Notes: generated by a model not told the origin, from the letters alone. Shown: positions 35,155 to 47,072, counted from the first letter of the stretch. The stretch: 64,000 bases of DNA from Lineus longissimus (GCF_910592395.1 NC_088325.1:14260109-14324108), one strand, 5' to 3'. Program-made: numbers and translations.

Positions 35155-35352
35155 CTACCATACTCTATGTTTGAGAGCCACGGTACGTGACCTATCACGT
35201 AGGAAAGTCTTGGGAAAATGCATCAACAGATGGGTTATAACTCCAGGTTGAGACATATTCAGCAAAACACCGCAAAAGGCGACGAACAACACATGAAAAT
35301 AAACTTTTTTAAATCGTACTTGTCGGGGTGGGATGGAGACGATAACAAACAT
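35155..35352 (-). CDS. Candidate N-terminal exon, unknown membrane-like protein
   Basis: A minus-strand ATG at 35352 lies just downstream of a CpG-richer patch. The first residues (MFVIVSIPPRQVRFKKVY) are followed by a hydrophobic stretch (FHVLFVAFCGVLLNM), which could be a signal anchor. The frame is 65 codons, and no family can be named. Possible donor-like words occur but none is strong. Confidence 0.15.
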   Translation of the reverse strand: MFVIVSIPPRQVRFKKVYFHVLFVAFCGVLLNMSQPGVITHLLMHFPKTFLRDRSRTVALKHRVW

Positions 35353-35369
35353 AGCTGGATGAACGATTT

Positions 35370-35700
35370 AAAAATGGCGGCACCGGCGTTATAAATTCGC
35401 AGGGAAAGACTGGCGTTTCGTCACGATCCCGCCGCAAGTGTCAGCGGGTATGGCATCATTCTCACATAAACTAATGCATGCTATAATCCACAGGAGAGAG
35501 ATGAAGAAATTTTAAAAATCTAGCTATTGTTGGGGCGTTTTTTCAGCGCCTTGCAAAACGTTTGTGGCGTGAGAGAGCACACCCGACCTACCTGCAGTTG
35601 TAAAAATAACGCGGGAAATTACTATTTTCCCGCCGGGGCGTTGTTCCAAATGCAAGCTTGCGATTCCTTGATAACACAAAACGATCGACTGTACAAAATC
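35370..35700. promoter_or_regulatory. CpG-richer patch with E2F-like inverted sites
   Basis: Roughly ten CpGs lie within 35383-35455 and more in 35535-35640, against CpG-poor surroundings. GCGGGAAA (35611-35618) and TTTTCCCGCC (35625-35634) form an inverted pair of E2F-like sites. This could be a promoter, for example for the minus-strand frame beginning at 35352. It is inferred from composition only. Confidence 0.3.
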
Positions 35701-37655
35701 CGAATTCTGAGGGTGATGCTGGACTCAAAAACCGGGATCCTTTTTCAGGCTCTTAAGCCCTATGTTACATTCAAGGTAGTCCACCCCCGACAAACATACA
35801 TATGCATATTAAGATTTTCGAGGTCGTGGTTCAATTGGTTGACGGCAACATCACTGGTTCAAAAGAATATTCCGGGGGACAATTTCTTTTTCTATTCATT
35901 GCTCCATTGTGATATGCATATCTTTTTAGTATTTTTTATTGAGAATCGCTCGGTTTGAAATAGATACAGGCTTGACAGTCACTAAGGTTCGTATGCAAAG
36001 AATCCCATTGGTGCTAGGTTAATTATGCTAATGGGAGACTTGCATGTATTGATTTTTTGGCTCCGTTGATTATATGCAGTTTTATTTCTCATGTCTTCTG
36101 CAGCACATGTTGAATAGTCTACCCTGCAAACTCACGCAATGTGTCCATACTGAAATGCATTGGAAGTACTCAAACGTCGTGGTTTGACATAAGCTTATAT
36201 ATCTTTTTGCAAAAAAAGAACAGTGTGGATTTGTGATGGCTTATGCGACTGCAATTTCTGTTCATAGGCTGTAAGTTTGCGGCCGATCGCCAAATTCACT
36301 GATTGAAACTAGCTGTTCAGTGCTGTTTTCAATTTCTTTGACATAAAGTGTTCATTCCCGTCACTGTACAGGCGAGGCGAATGACAATTCTACTCTTTTT
36401 GATGGAATTTACGTGATGATTTACGTGAAGTGCGGGCTGAATGGCGGAATTCACGCTATGTGCCAAACGAAGATTCCACAGGAAAATTGCACCATGCAGG
36501 GATTACAGCCGTCCAAGAAACAACATACGCCGCTGATATTTTTCTGTTTCACTAATAGTCTGCACGGAAAGCTAATAATGCAATTGACAAAGATGAAAAT
36601 GCTATTTAATTTCTGAAACTAAGCTGATTAACGAAAAGGTACATGCTATACGTGTCTTCGCCTATGGCTCTACAAATAAGACAATATATCCGCGTTAAGA
36701 CGAAAAGTTCATATTTAAATTCGTTTATCGGAAAGAGGACGATTTTCATGTCACTGTTAAACTAAGGCCTGGCCCAGAAATTAAGAAGAATAATAACAAG
36801 CTGGACAGGAACCACCTGCCTTGTTTTATGGTATTCCGTTTGCAAGTGATATCGAAATGAAATAAATTATGAAAAGAACGCATTTTCAGCATTTTTCAAA
36901 TCATGTTTAGATTTTAACTTACGTGTGAGTTGAACCAAGGTCGAAGTCTCGATAAGATTCTGTAGGATCTTTAACTACAAAAATCTGGTCAGACTGTACA
37001 TTTGTAAGAAACTGACTAAGATGAAGAATATCATTCAGTAAAGAATCATTTCGACGTGAACCCTGATGGTCACATACAACTCCCAACTTTGGCCATGATG
37101 ACGATGATGATCATATGCAGTGCTGGCCAATGTCGACCACAGTCCGATTAATCGGCCTCCAACATTAACACACAGCGTACGGTCTTGACAAATTTCAGTT
37201 ATACAGTGTGTTTTATACCACTTGTGCGAGAATAGGCCATTTTGTGTTATTTTTTCACCATTTGGCTGGAACATCACGGCATCATTGGATAGTCATACTA
37301 CTCAGCCCAGGTTCGGGTTCAGCGTTCACGACACAGGTAGGCTATGTACATGTACATGTACATGTGTGGAGACAATTTTGAATGCCACTCAGTCTTGATA
37401 AAGCAGTCACCTTTGCTGACAAGTACTGAATGCGATGGTCAGTTGACTTGAACCACGCCTTGAGACATGCCTTGATTCAAGATATTGATCTGTAAAAGGC
37501 CTTTTAGAATTCTGAACGCCAAGACGGAAATGTTGGCGCCGGAAGACTTTCTTTACCATAGAAAGTTGTTTGTTAGATAAATGTAACTGTGAGAGCACTC
37601 GGTTATAAATTTGGATATATCAGGTGTCGACAGGTCTCTCATGATGAATGAGCTT
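35701..37655. other. Unassigned non-coding DNA
   Basis: No gene is supported. The plus frame that runs from 35527 to 35958 uses a TTG start and no motif is visible. A short TGTACA run (about 37345-37365) is present. Confidence 0.45.
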
Positions 37656-38160
37656 TCATTCATGAGATGTCACACCCCAAATTCCATCGACCCACGCAGC
37701 AGGAAGTCCAGGCCGTGAAGTGACCATCATACTATTGGTATTTGTTGAAAAGGCGTTATCAAAGCATCACCCTTGTAATGAAGTTGTCTTGCACTGGCGT
37801 GTCATAGAAATCGGCTGTTTGATATTTGATTATGCACATCTTCAGGTGTCACACCCCAAATTCCATCTGTCAGGATGAACAGGTTGCTATCTGACTGATG
37901 ATAATGCTGATAGGGTGTAACCAAGGCATTTAAACTCTCGTTATAAAAAAACAGGTAACTGACTGACTTATGATACTTTTGATGATAGAGTGTTACCAAG
38001 GTATCGAGACTCCATGGCCTATAATCATATGGTCATTGAACATCGGCTATGAATATCTTCAGATGTCTCAGCCCAAATTCCGTCAACCTTCACATCCGGA
38101 GATACAAGTGACCGTCTCGCTATTGACAATGTTGATAGGGTGCTATCAAGGCATCAATAT
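37656..38160 (+). repeat. Irregular tandem array of about 70-200 bp units
   Basis: Two anchor words alternate. ATGTCACACCCCAAATTCCA occurs near 37664, 37845 and 38062 (diverged). GATAGGGTGTNACCAAGGCAT occurs near 37747 (diverged), 37909, 37984 and 38133. ATCGGCTNTNNGATAT and CTGACTGA words fill the gaps. Spacing is uneven, so unit loss or rearrangement is likely. Confidence 0.75.
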
Positions 38161-38161
38161 C

Positions 38162-38200
38162 AAATTATTACGATGCAAGGTTCTTGCATCGTAATAATTT
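38162..38200. repeat. Perfect hairpin, 18-bp arms, 3-base loop
   Basis: AAATTATTACGATGCAAG (38162-38179), loop GTT, then CTTGCATCGTAATAATTT (38183-38200). The arms are perfect complements. It lies at the right edge of the irregular tandem array and is followed by TTC. It resembles neither the F1 to F5 ends nor a Rho-independent terminator context. Confidence 0.95.
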
Positions 38201-38560
38201 TTCATATGTACATGAAAATAAAGAAGATATTAACTAAGAATCGTGTAAGAACCATATCTGGAAACCATTATTTCTAAGAGAGTAAAAGTCTGCTGTTCAC
38301 AACAGAATGAACCGTTTACCAAATTTTTATCGGAGGAAGTAATGCTCACGACTGCAGTACATATTTTCAAGATGCATACCTTGTTAAATAACAAGACATT
38401 TTCTCGTGATGATCTTTAACGTGCATCTAACTATATATTTTCAGTTTACGCTCAAGGATACACCTTGTAATGCCACTACATTTGACATGCTTGACCTTCA
38501 CTTCCAATGGTGATTTTGACATTCGGCCAGAGACCAACTCCATGGACATGCGATAGTATT

Positions 38561-38720
38561 TTTAGGCATTACACCCGAATCAGTGACTATCTCTAAGGAA
38601 TACACCCGAATCAGTGACTATATTTGAGGAAATACATACCAACCAGTGAGTATTTGAGGAAATACACCCGAACCAGTGTCTACATTTGAGGAAATACGCA
38701 CGAATCGGTGGCTATAATAC
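38561..38720 (+). repeat. About 31-36-bp minisatellite (ACACCCGAATCAGTG)
   Basis: Five units carry AATACACCCGAATCAGTGAC followed by TATATTTGAGGA. They are best matched at 38601-38632 and 38661-38690; the others have substitutions or short deletions. Confidence 0.85.
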
Positions 38721-40591
38721 CGCGAACTGGTCACATTCGTTTTTAGTGATTTTGAGTGTTAGGCAGATTTTCAAGCCTTACGAAGTGTACGAATAAGTGT
38801 GTGATATGACAAAATTCCGCTAAATTGTTTTGCAGAAGTCCTGCACATGTATTTCTGTAAGAAAGATCATTCAAGAGTAGGAAAAGTTAACTTACGTTAA
38901 ATCGTTGTTCATCGTAGGCCGTCGTCATTGGTGTCATCTGCTTCAAGGAAACTGCAAGGACAAAACGAGAAAAAGATTTAAACTGAAGTTATCTGATAAT
39001 GTATAAGATGAGACTACCTCTGCCTCGACTGAAGCATGTACATTAGCGACTTTTGTAACCAGCAATATATCAAGTATCAAAGGCTTCGGACAGATATCAA
39101 TCTGTCGTATAAACCGTTAACATGGCAACGAATTCGTATGTCTGATTTTTATTTACGCATCCGAGTAATTTTTTCCGTGTCCTTTTTCGCGGTGACCAAG
39201 GCTTTACCAAATGGCTTCGCAGAAATTGTTGATTTCAGCTTCCCTATCAAAGGTTCTTACTTTGTAAATAAGTTGCAGAAAAATATCGAACTTGATACCA
39301 TATGATGGTTGAATGTGTACTGTCTGTGGTATGATGCCAGTCAAGGCGTTCTTACCTTCATATCTAAGTTTCAGACTTGATATAAGGATTTGATGCATAC
39401 TCTCTGAGGTATGATGGTTTAACTCTAGGGCTTGGACATACAGCTTTTTTGCTACAAGTTGGTAAAACTCGAAGGAAAGTTACGAAGTTACTAAGACAGT
39501 GCCTATTTTTTCCCCAAAAAGCCGGCAATTTTCTAATTTTAATTTTATATTCGCCAGTTTCAAGCACGAAATGGACGCATTTCTTTACTCAATTGATTTG
39601 CGTCAGGGCCCCTCATCATCTGGCCTATTTGAACGTTTACCACCCTTGGAATTTCCATTGACGTCATTTCTAAAAACGCGGCCATTTTTCAGATAGACTG
39701 CCTATCGCCATTTTCGGGGAAGACTTTCTCACAAATTGCCTCTTCCACGAGTAGCTAGCTGTCGATCGATCCTGCTAACTCAAACAAGAGCGGGGTTGAG
39801 TAGGCCCCGCATAATCAGCGTTTCCATGCCAACCTGCGTAAATTGTGGATTACACCAGATTGCCAATATTTTCCTTTAGGAATACGATGACTTTTTTATC
39901 AAGATTTCTAACAGACGAAGTTGTTTTGTTGTCAACAGAAGACTTGTTACAAATGAAGTTGCATCTTTCAGTTTTGAAACATATATTCATTTTTTGTATT
40001 GACGAAAAGGGCAAACTCTTCAAGCAAATTGCCTAACCAGAAGACCTTGTATCAGTGATGGCAAATAATTGCCAAAAGTGTTGACTTGATGAAATCATTC
40101 ATCTACAAAACTTTTTAAAACGTTTTTAGCAGAACTGACTCCCTTGAAATTAACATTCACTTCACTTTGAAGGACTTCTAATTGCATCACAATTTCAAGT
40201 TCTTGCCAAAATGGTTGTGCTATAGTCAACCTTTCAATTATGACGCCCGACACGATGGAAAAAGGGCAGCTTAGGTCCATGGATAGAGTATACTATACAA
40301 TGAAAATTGACTTCGTGCATTGACTGTTTCGCATTTCATGATGTAAGACTGTGTTCTAGGCAATCCTATTAACAGGTCATGCTGACTGCCCCAGTGAACA
40401 CTGACAGGTACTAGTATTTATCCATTGGTATTGTTCTATTTTTGACTCGTATTGTACTATGTAATCACACATAACACCTCTCGATGCGTCTAATGTACTG
40501 TGCTGGAGGGCAGAAGGCCTCGGGACTTCATGGTGTGTAGAGCTGTACATCGCGAGTTTTCGTCGATGCCCACTCTACATCTTGTTAGTCC
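38721..40591. other. Unassigned non-coding DNA
   Basis: No gene is supported. Frames at 39036-39305 and 39449-39696 overlap others and have no motif. Confidence 0.45.
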
Positions 40592-40710
40592 GTTGTGTGT
40601 ACTTTTTATTTGTGGTGAGGGCTTTGAAGAGGCCCACCTTTGTCCTCACTGCACTGTATATTGTATTGTATGCATGTACTGTAAACTTTAGATAAATAAA
40701 GATGCTATAC
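40592..40710 (+). mobile_element. Possible 3' tail of a non-LTR retrotransposon
   Basis: GAGGCCCACCTTTGTCCTCA, then CTGTATATTGTATTGTATG, TGTAAA and AATAAATAAAG-like words (GATAAATAAAGATG) resemble the 3' ends of animal LINE/SINE copies, which commonly finish in TGTA- and AATAAA-rich tails. No RT sequence was found upstream, so this would be a short 5'-truncated copy. An ordinary polyadenylation region is an alternative. Confidence 0.25.
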
Positions 40711-40999
40711 TTATACAAACTTGAATTGTCATTTTGTTCGTATTCGATTGTAAGCAATATTTGGTTCTGTATTAACACCATCATACGACCACTCAAAGAA
40801 TCCCTTTTTGAAATTTATGAAAAGAATGCTAATACGAAATCGTCATCGCACTTTCTGTATAGAATTACCATAGATTCTAAAGGTAATGTGAGTGATTTAA
40901 TCATGATATAGGCCTAAGCTATACACAATCTCTATCAAATCTAGAAAGAAATGCACAGAGAATTTTCCTTTACAAACCTATTATAGATTCTTTAAATAC

Positions 41000-41234
41000 T
41001 TTGTATGGACCATTTTCTTGATAAATTTTTAAGGGACATTTTGCCAGTGCAGCCAGCTACAAAATAAGGAGCAAAACCAGTAAGCTGTGATCCGCGAGGA
41101 TCATACCGTTTCGATGATGCCTTCGACATAGTCCCCTCCGTCAGCTTGTTTGCATGAATCTGGCGCACAATAGAAACAAAATGTCGTCCCTCAGTCATCT
41201 CAAGGCACTTCAAGCTTGGTCCTGTTTTTGGCAC
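41000..41234 (-). CDS. Exon-like frame, unknown
   Basis: The minus-strand frame reads smoothly (GPSLKCLEMTEGRHFVSIVR, then QIHANKLTEGTMSKASSKRY) and contains a donor-like CG/GTATGA after KASSKR. A weak acceptor-like CAG precedes GACCAAGC. No start ATG is available upstream (the frame opens at GTG) and I do not recognise the product. It could be a decayed or internal exon. Confidence 0.17.
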
Positions 41235-41465
41235 AAAACTAGGGATATTGCATGATTATGTAAATAAAGTTTCAGAAGAGGCCAGTAGCTGTGGAAATCG
41301 TCGCTAGGTGGAGGAAGGTGATGGATAGTTGTACCAATTTGACTGGTAACTATTTGTCATATCGTTTTTGTCACCAACACAGTGGATAGCAGAGTGTCAA
41401 GAGGCTGCTCTTTATTTATTTCCCCCTCACCGACTTCAATCTTCAACGTTGTGATTCAACTGACC

Positions 41466-41690
41466 TGACGAACGTTTTTTTACGTTTGATAAACTCCGTG
41501 TATATACATGTACCTGCACAATTATATTCTAAATTCCGGTTCGGACCTATACATGTACGCATAAGGCAGAAATAATGAAGTGGTATTCAAGTCGTGGTGA
41601 TGACCTGCGACTTGGATAACGACGACGTTATATCCGTCTTATGAACAGGCCCAATTTAGAATCTAAAATATTCTTGCAAAGATGTTCTTG
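41466..41690 (+). mobile_element. F2 foldback/MITE, copy 1 (right end lost)
   Basis: It starts TGACGAACGTTTTTTTACG. Inside, TTCTAAATTCCGGTTCGGAC with CATAAGGCAGAAATAATGA is mirrored by GTTATATCCGTCTTATGAAC with AGGCCCAATTTAGAATC, giving an inner imperfect palindrome. Compared with the copy at 55252-55469, the right TIR (AAACGTTCGTCA) is missing. A short TACATGTACG insertion sits in the left arm. Confidence 0.75.
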
Positions 41691-42061
41691 AAGACCTCAA
41701 TTTTGAACCAGCCATTCTCTTGCGCCATGGTGAACAGGTACCGTACGCCCCTTAATCACTAATAAACACTGTCACGTTTTTCTTCGTCTGGGCGCATAAA
41801 TTAAATTGTAAATTGCCACTTTTTCCTCCGTTCAACCTTTACCTGCTTAACGGAACTATGCGAAGGGCGTTCGATAATTTTGTTAGCATTTCATATACAA
41901 TATATTTCAGAACCAAATGGATTCGAAATCAGACTCAACGAAATTTCAAATTCGTATAACGTTTGTGTATCAAGGAGCAGGTAAAAGTAGCATGTGTTTC
42001 ACGGTAAAATGCACTGTCGAATGTACGTTAATCAGTGCACAATATTTTACACAATTTTACC
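41691..42061. other. Unassigned non-coding DNA
   Basis: No gene or clear repeat. Confidence 0.4.
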
Positions 42062-42090
42062 AGAATTAAATCACTTTTTGATTTAATTCT
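42062..42090. repeat. Perfect hairpin, 12-bp arms
   Basis: AGAATTAAATCA (42062-42073), a five-base loop, then TGATTTAATTCT (42079-42090). The hairpin is AT-rich. Confidence 0.9.
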
Positions 42091-42764
42091 ATTAAAATTG
42101 CATAAAGAAAATATAACAGTTTACATAACATCATATAGAATTTTCTAGTATAATTATATGAAGACAATATAAAAGTTTACATAACAAATTGTACATCGTT
42201 GAAATGTATTCCACTCTTAACTGAAGTGCAATGCAAATATAACTGTATATTTAGTCTACGAACATCTAGTAATCAATATTCATTGAGGAAACGAACCAGA
42301 TAAACCGCAGACCACATACAGACGTTTAAAGTATTCGACTGTAGTAATACAATGATTTAGATCATGAGCACCCAGTACATGTCAGACCAATAATGTAATG
42401 ACACGGACGGATTTTTAATATTTTTCGATGTCTGGGTCGGCGTTGTTCAGTATTATCGTACGGTCTGTGATAGTTTGTATGCTTAGTCTGTTTAACCAGG
42501 AAAGTAAGTTCAGATCGGTTATATTATCTGATCAGGCGAGTTATTTCCTAGTATACGACCCATCGCTCTCCAGATTAGATATTCAAGTGGAAAATATCGA
42601 CAGTTAGTGAGTTGATTTCGGACACATGGATGTACATGGATTTTATGATGATTTTATAGCCTTGCAGTGACAATTCGTTCACACACTTCGTTCAATTCAT
42701 GACCAACAGAACTACATAGGCCAACATTTCCGTTGGATAATTTATGAAGAAAATGGCCTATATC

Positions 42765-42895
42765 GAATCTATATAGATTTTGTAAAATAACTCCCTTGAT
42801 ATTTTGTAAACGAAAATTTATTTAGATTCTATATCGAGTGATGCTATGTAGATTTTTTCCATATAAATTTGATATATTAATGCTATATAGCCTAA
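42765..42895. repeat. AT-rich element related to 31.7 kb
   Basis: ATATCGAATCTATATAGATT, TTAGATTCTATATCGAG, ATGTAGATTTTT and TGCTATATAG words form loose inverted pairs and echo those at 31675-31905. Confidence 0.45.
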
Positions 42896-43409
42896 ATAAC
42901 GTTTTAAATCATGTTTTAAAACATTCAAGAAAAAACTTTAAATTCCTTTTAGAATCACAATATGAGAATTCTTGATTGACTTACAGTTGATCGTATATCT
43001 GTAACTTATTCTCAATTGCCTCAATTATAGTTTGTTAAATCTTTGACTAAATCTGACTTCAATTATTATTACAGTTGGCAATATAGCGATATTTTGATTC
43101 CACTTAAGTGAATTATGTTTCTTCAATTGATAGACCACCTTCGTTACAAGAATATGCCAAATTCGGAACCGGAGAATTGCATAGAATGGAATGGGTGTCG
43201 ACTTATTCACTTAAGAACACGACTCGATGATTTGTTGCCTTTGAGAATCCTGGTTAGTTTCACAAGAATTCGCGCTATGAAATATGATTTGTGTGAGTAT
43301 GAGTGGTCAGTTAAATCGAAAACATTCCATTTTAACTCAGGTGATTCGAAAAGTTTACTTATTTGAAGACGACCATTATCCACTCTCATAGTTGAAGTCA
43401 TATTCACCT

Positions 43410-43573
43410 TTCCAGAAATGGGGCGCTGAGTGTCCGAAATAGTGATGCCATAAGGGGAAACTAGGCCTCATGGTGGAGGGACAAAGGAGATAGTCATGGT
43501 TGACCAACACACTTGAATGCCGACGGACAAAGTTAGTTCCAATGCAAGCCACCAATTTCGGGAAGCATGTATA
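43410..43573 (+). repeat. F5 dispersed repeat, copy 1
   Basis: It begins TTTCCAGAAATGGGGCGCTG and ends CGGGAAGCATGTATA. It aligns along its full length with 53781-53960, with scattered substitutions and one gap of about 15 bp (ATTTAATG..., AAGGGGGAAA present only in copy 2). It is non-coding. The type is unknown, possibly a MITE or SINE fragment. Confidence 0.88.
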
Positions 43574-44011
43574 GGTCTATAGTTGTTCAATTTGTTTATT
43601 ACCGTCCGTCAGTGTCACACCGTTACCAATTCGACAATGTAAGATTCGTTTAGGTTGATGATGACGGTCATTTTGACGAAATGAGTATTTCGGTGCTCTT
43701 ACGAAAAAAAAGAAGTCTTGGCGAGGTGGCCTATCGTGTTATTCGCAGCAATTATTTTGATGTGTGCATCATACTCATAACTTTATTCACCAACGTTTTC
43801 TAAGACCATTTTCTCATACTTGTTCAAAAATGTAGTTAATAATGCCTATGGTCCTTTAATAATTATGGTACCAACCCAACCCAATAATTGGTATCAACCC
43901 AAGTGCTTGAAGTGGTTGGAATACCATAACCTATGCAGACATGTGAGGGCCGTTCACACGGAACCAGTGATCTTGACCGATCCAGATCATTCTAGATTGG
44001 TTTGCTGTGTT
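43574..44011. other. Unassigned non-coding DNA
   Basis: No gene or defined repeat. Confidence 0.4.
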
Positions 44012-44180
44012 TAAGATCTTACATAAGATTCTTAGTTAAGATCGTATTCAGTTTGTACACGTGTGCATGTGCAGTCTTCACAAGATTCTAATAAGATTAT
44101 CTACGATCTTTACTAAGAATTTTACAAGAATCTTGGCACGAATGTACATGAACATGTACACGAATCTGAATAAAATCTTA
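44012..44180 (+). repeat. F4 foldback element, copy 2
   Basis: The left arm (AAGATTCTTAGTTAAGATCG, GTACACGTGTGCATGTGC, AAGATTCTAATAAGATT) is mirrored by the right arm (ATCTACGATCTTTACTAAGA, TTTACAAGAATCTTGGC, GAATGTACATGAACATGTAC, GATTTTATTC complement). It matches the 18.5 kb copy on the opposite strand. The foldback is about 170 bp. Confidence 0.8.
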
Positions 44181-45583
44181 AATTTGAATCGTATAAGTGC
44201 CTTGTGTGGATTTTTGACCTGGGACTGAATGCCGATTTTCCCCCATGTATCATATTTCGACACTACGTTGTTGCATGAGACCTTAAAGCGAAGGTATAAG
44301 AACGTAACTATTTAAGACAACTCATCAAGGCTATTTCTGAGAGTGACAAAAATCGCTTACGAATTTCAAATCGCATGCAAGAATAAGATGAAGGAAATCT
44401 TATAGACAATTACATCATACTGGACTGTGATCAACGACACACATACAGATGCTTTAGATACGAGAGCAGAATCTCTAAACATGCAGCCGTCTGGATATTA
44501 TGCAGGACATCCCCTATAAATCCAGAACCCAATTACATAACATTAACATCGAATTGGATATGTTGAGTACGTGGCACAGGGATCTGGGAACATGATATTC
44601 TCCTCGATAAAGAAAGACACCAACCAAAAATACATCACCGCAAATTATTTCTATGGTTACTATAACTACAGTGGAAAAGATGGAAGATAAGTCGCAATAT
44701 TTATCGGTGAATGTTCTCGTCTTCTTGTTGTGGTTACTTTCGTCGATTTCTTGCAGGCGGCAATCCCAGGACGTTTGAAACATTGACCATTAAAAGTGTT
44801 GGGAACGGCAGGAAAAAGGGTTGGGGATTTTCCGGTCCCACTCCGTGAACTGCCTTCAGCCCCAACCTGCAGTTGCTAAAGAAAGGGTGTTGAAACATGT
44901 CCTTTTTCTGAATTGACCACAGTCGAATCGGGAAGGACCTTTGGGTAAGCCCAATAAATATTGTTTTCGGATGATTGCAAAATATTGCAGAAAAAGGTCG
45001 GAGAAACTAAAAATATTCCATAGCCGTGTGTCGTGTAATGGCTGACTTCAACGAACTATCTTTGGGCAGCTGTGTCTAGGCTTTTGGATAATATTAAGAT
45101 AGTTGTTGGTTTAATGGATTCTTCTTCACCAGAGCCAAGTAGTTCCCACATATAAGTATCATGTCATAAATTCATCTGAGAATACAATCATGTACAGCAA
45201 TAATCATTGCATAATCTTATGGAATGTTCACTGTTTAAAAAATGCAAAAGATATTGCAACATAGTCGATTAATTACAATTACGATCAGTTGCAACTAAGA
45301 TCCCTCGAATATCAGTGTGGGCTTAAGTTAGTCTATTTTGAACCTGGCTTGACCCTTTCAGTAGTAATATTGAGACTTATAAAGAGAAGGGACGCTGAAA
45401 GAAGACAAGGCGAGAGGCGTCGAGTCGAAACAGTTTGGAGAAAAAGACATCGGAAAGGAATGAGGAGAGGCAACTGGTTGCCGATTTGACAAGAATCGTC
45501 TGACGGTTGTAAAATGGCTTGGCAATGCAATAATCGGATGTTTCTGTCGATCATGACTTGGTTAAGTCTAACGTTAGGTATAT
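44181..45583. other. Unassigned non-coding DNA
   Basis: No supported gene. A purine-rich patch (45376-45470) gives an arginine/glutamate-rich frame that looks compositional. Confidence 0.45.
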
Positions 45584-45795
45584 ACTCTTAGAAATAAAGG
45601 TTGTTAAGCTTTTGAAACCAAGACTAATATGCACCCCGAGGATCTTCAGCAAAACGAAAAACCCTTAGAACTTTTCCGAATCTCAAAAACCATTTCGGGG
45701 TTTTTCGTGTTATCGAAAAACTTCTACGGGTACATATTTGTGTTGATCGAAATATTTTAAAGGTTTTTCCAAAGCATAGAAAGCTTTATTTCCCG
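45584..45795. mobile_element. F1 foldback element, full-length copy
   Basis: It begins ACTCTTAGAAATAAAGGTTG and then has GAGCTTTTGAAA-like, AATATGCACCCCGAGG, GAAAAACCCTT, TCAAAAACCATTTCGGGG, CGAAAAACTTCTACGGG, TACATATTTGTGTTG and TTTATTTC at the right. The arms pair over most of the length, and it carries no ORF. Confidence 0.85.
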
Positions 45796-47072
45796 TAACC
45801 CACCACGAGATAGGCCATTACTAAAACGACAGAGCAAAAGGAGAGGAAGACGAGATAGAGGAAGAATTTGAAAAGTTAAATTGGATTCTAGAGAAATGAA
45901 TGCAAGTTATACATGTCATACGAAAGGTCTCTAGAACATCTTCTGTGAAAAAGCCCAGGCCTAAAATATACTTCTCAAGTTCGTAACTACATGTACATGG
46001 CTATCGTAGTTCGTAACTTTACATGGCTATTGCCTGAAGGTACAGGGGCATCACCACAAGATCATTTCTGCCAGCTGGAAAAGAAAATTTGATGTCACTC
46101 AGACTTGTATATTCTCCACTTCACCCAGCTGACCGTGACCCAGAGATACTGACAAAGCCAGTCGTAGCTTCAGGTTAACATGAAAAATTACTTACTTACT
46201 TAATTCCGATTGTTTTGATTGAGAAAGAACTCCAAAAAGGCTAGAAAATGCGGTAGATTTCGAGGACCGACGCTAGAGACACCTGTCGGTATCACCATCA
46301 CGGAGATGCGGATTCGCTTAGAATTTCAAGTAATATGGGATTCATTTCAAACCAACGGACTAATTATCTGATACGTTACAACGAATTTTCTTCTTACTTA
46401 GGAAATTTTCGTTGGAAAAATTCATAATTCAAGGACTAAATGCTACTTTACTGTCGATCTAAGATATTTTGAACGATAGTGGGGGCAGTCTTTGATGAAA
46501 TTTCGTTGATGATGCAGTCACCGTCATCTCCAATGATGGTGCGTACTGTCATGACTGTATGGCCTTGCACCCGTTACGGAACACGTTATTTTGGATACAA
46601 CAGCAAACTTTTCATATTTTCCTGCATGTAATGTTGATTGAATTGAATGAACAGCGCAATATACTTCTGATTACAGAATTAATTTTGATTGATGAGGCCA
46701 TCGATACAGTTTGATATGAATGCACGTATTGATATGATTATAATACATGAACACGATTTTATACAGTACTGTGTGTTCCTTCTTTGTGAATACAATCATG
46801 TCTTTGGACTCGTGTAGTGTTGTGACATGTTTTGATCCAACAGCCTAGCTATAACATACTCGCTAACGTCGTCTATTTCTTGAATTATGAGAATCACTCT
46901 AAAAATCTGCCCTCATAGATGAGAGGAAACGGGAAAACTGACAAGTGAGCCGCCTGGTCAACAATCTGCTTAAGGGTGCTTCTTATAGCTTTCTTAAAAT
47001 CTAAAATTAAGAAAAGTTTCCTCGCCTAGGACGAATTCTAAAAGGGTAAATATATGACATTTTGTCAACGTA
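45796..47072. other. Unassigned non-coding DNA
   Basis: No gene. The phrase AAATTTCGTTGATGATG (46498) is echoed at 49386 (AACTTCGTTGATGACA), perhaps from an undefined old repeat. Confidence 0.4.

Noticed and set aside
35527-35958. 143-codon plus-strand frame
   Set aside because: It opens at TTG, crosses the CpG patch with no motif, and has no splice or start context.
37345-37365. TGTACA microsatellite
   Set aside because: It is too short to be more than the common TACATGTA word bias seen across the window.
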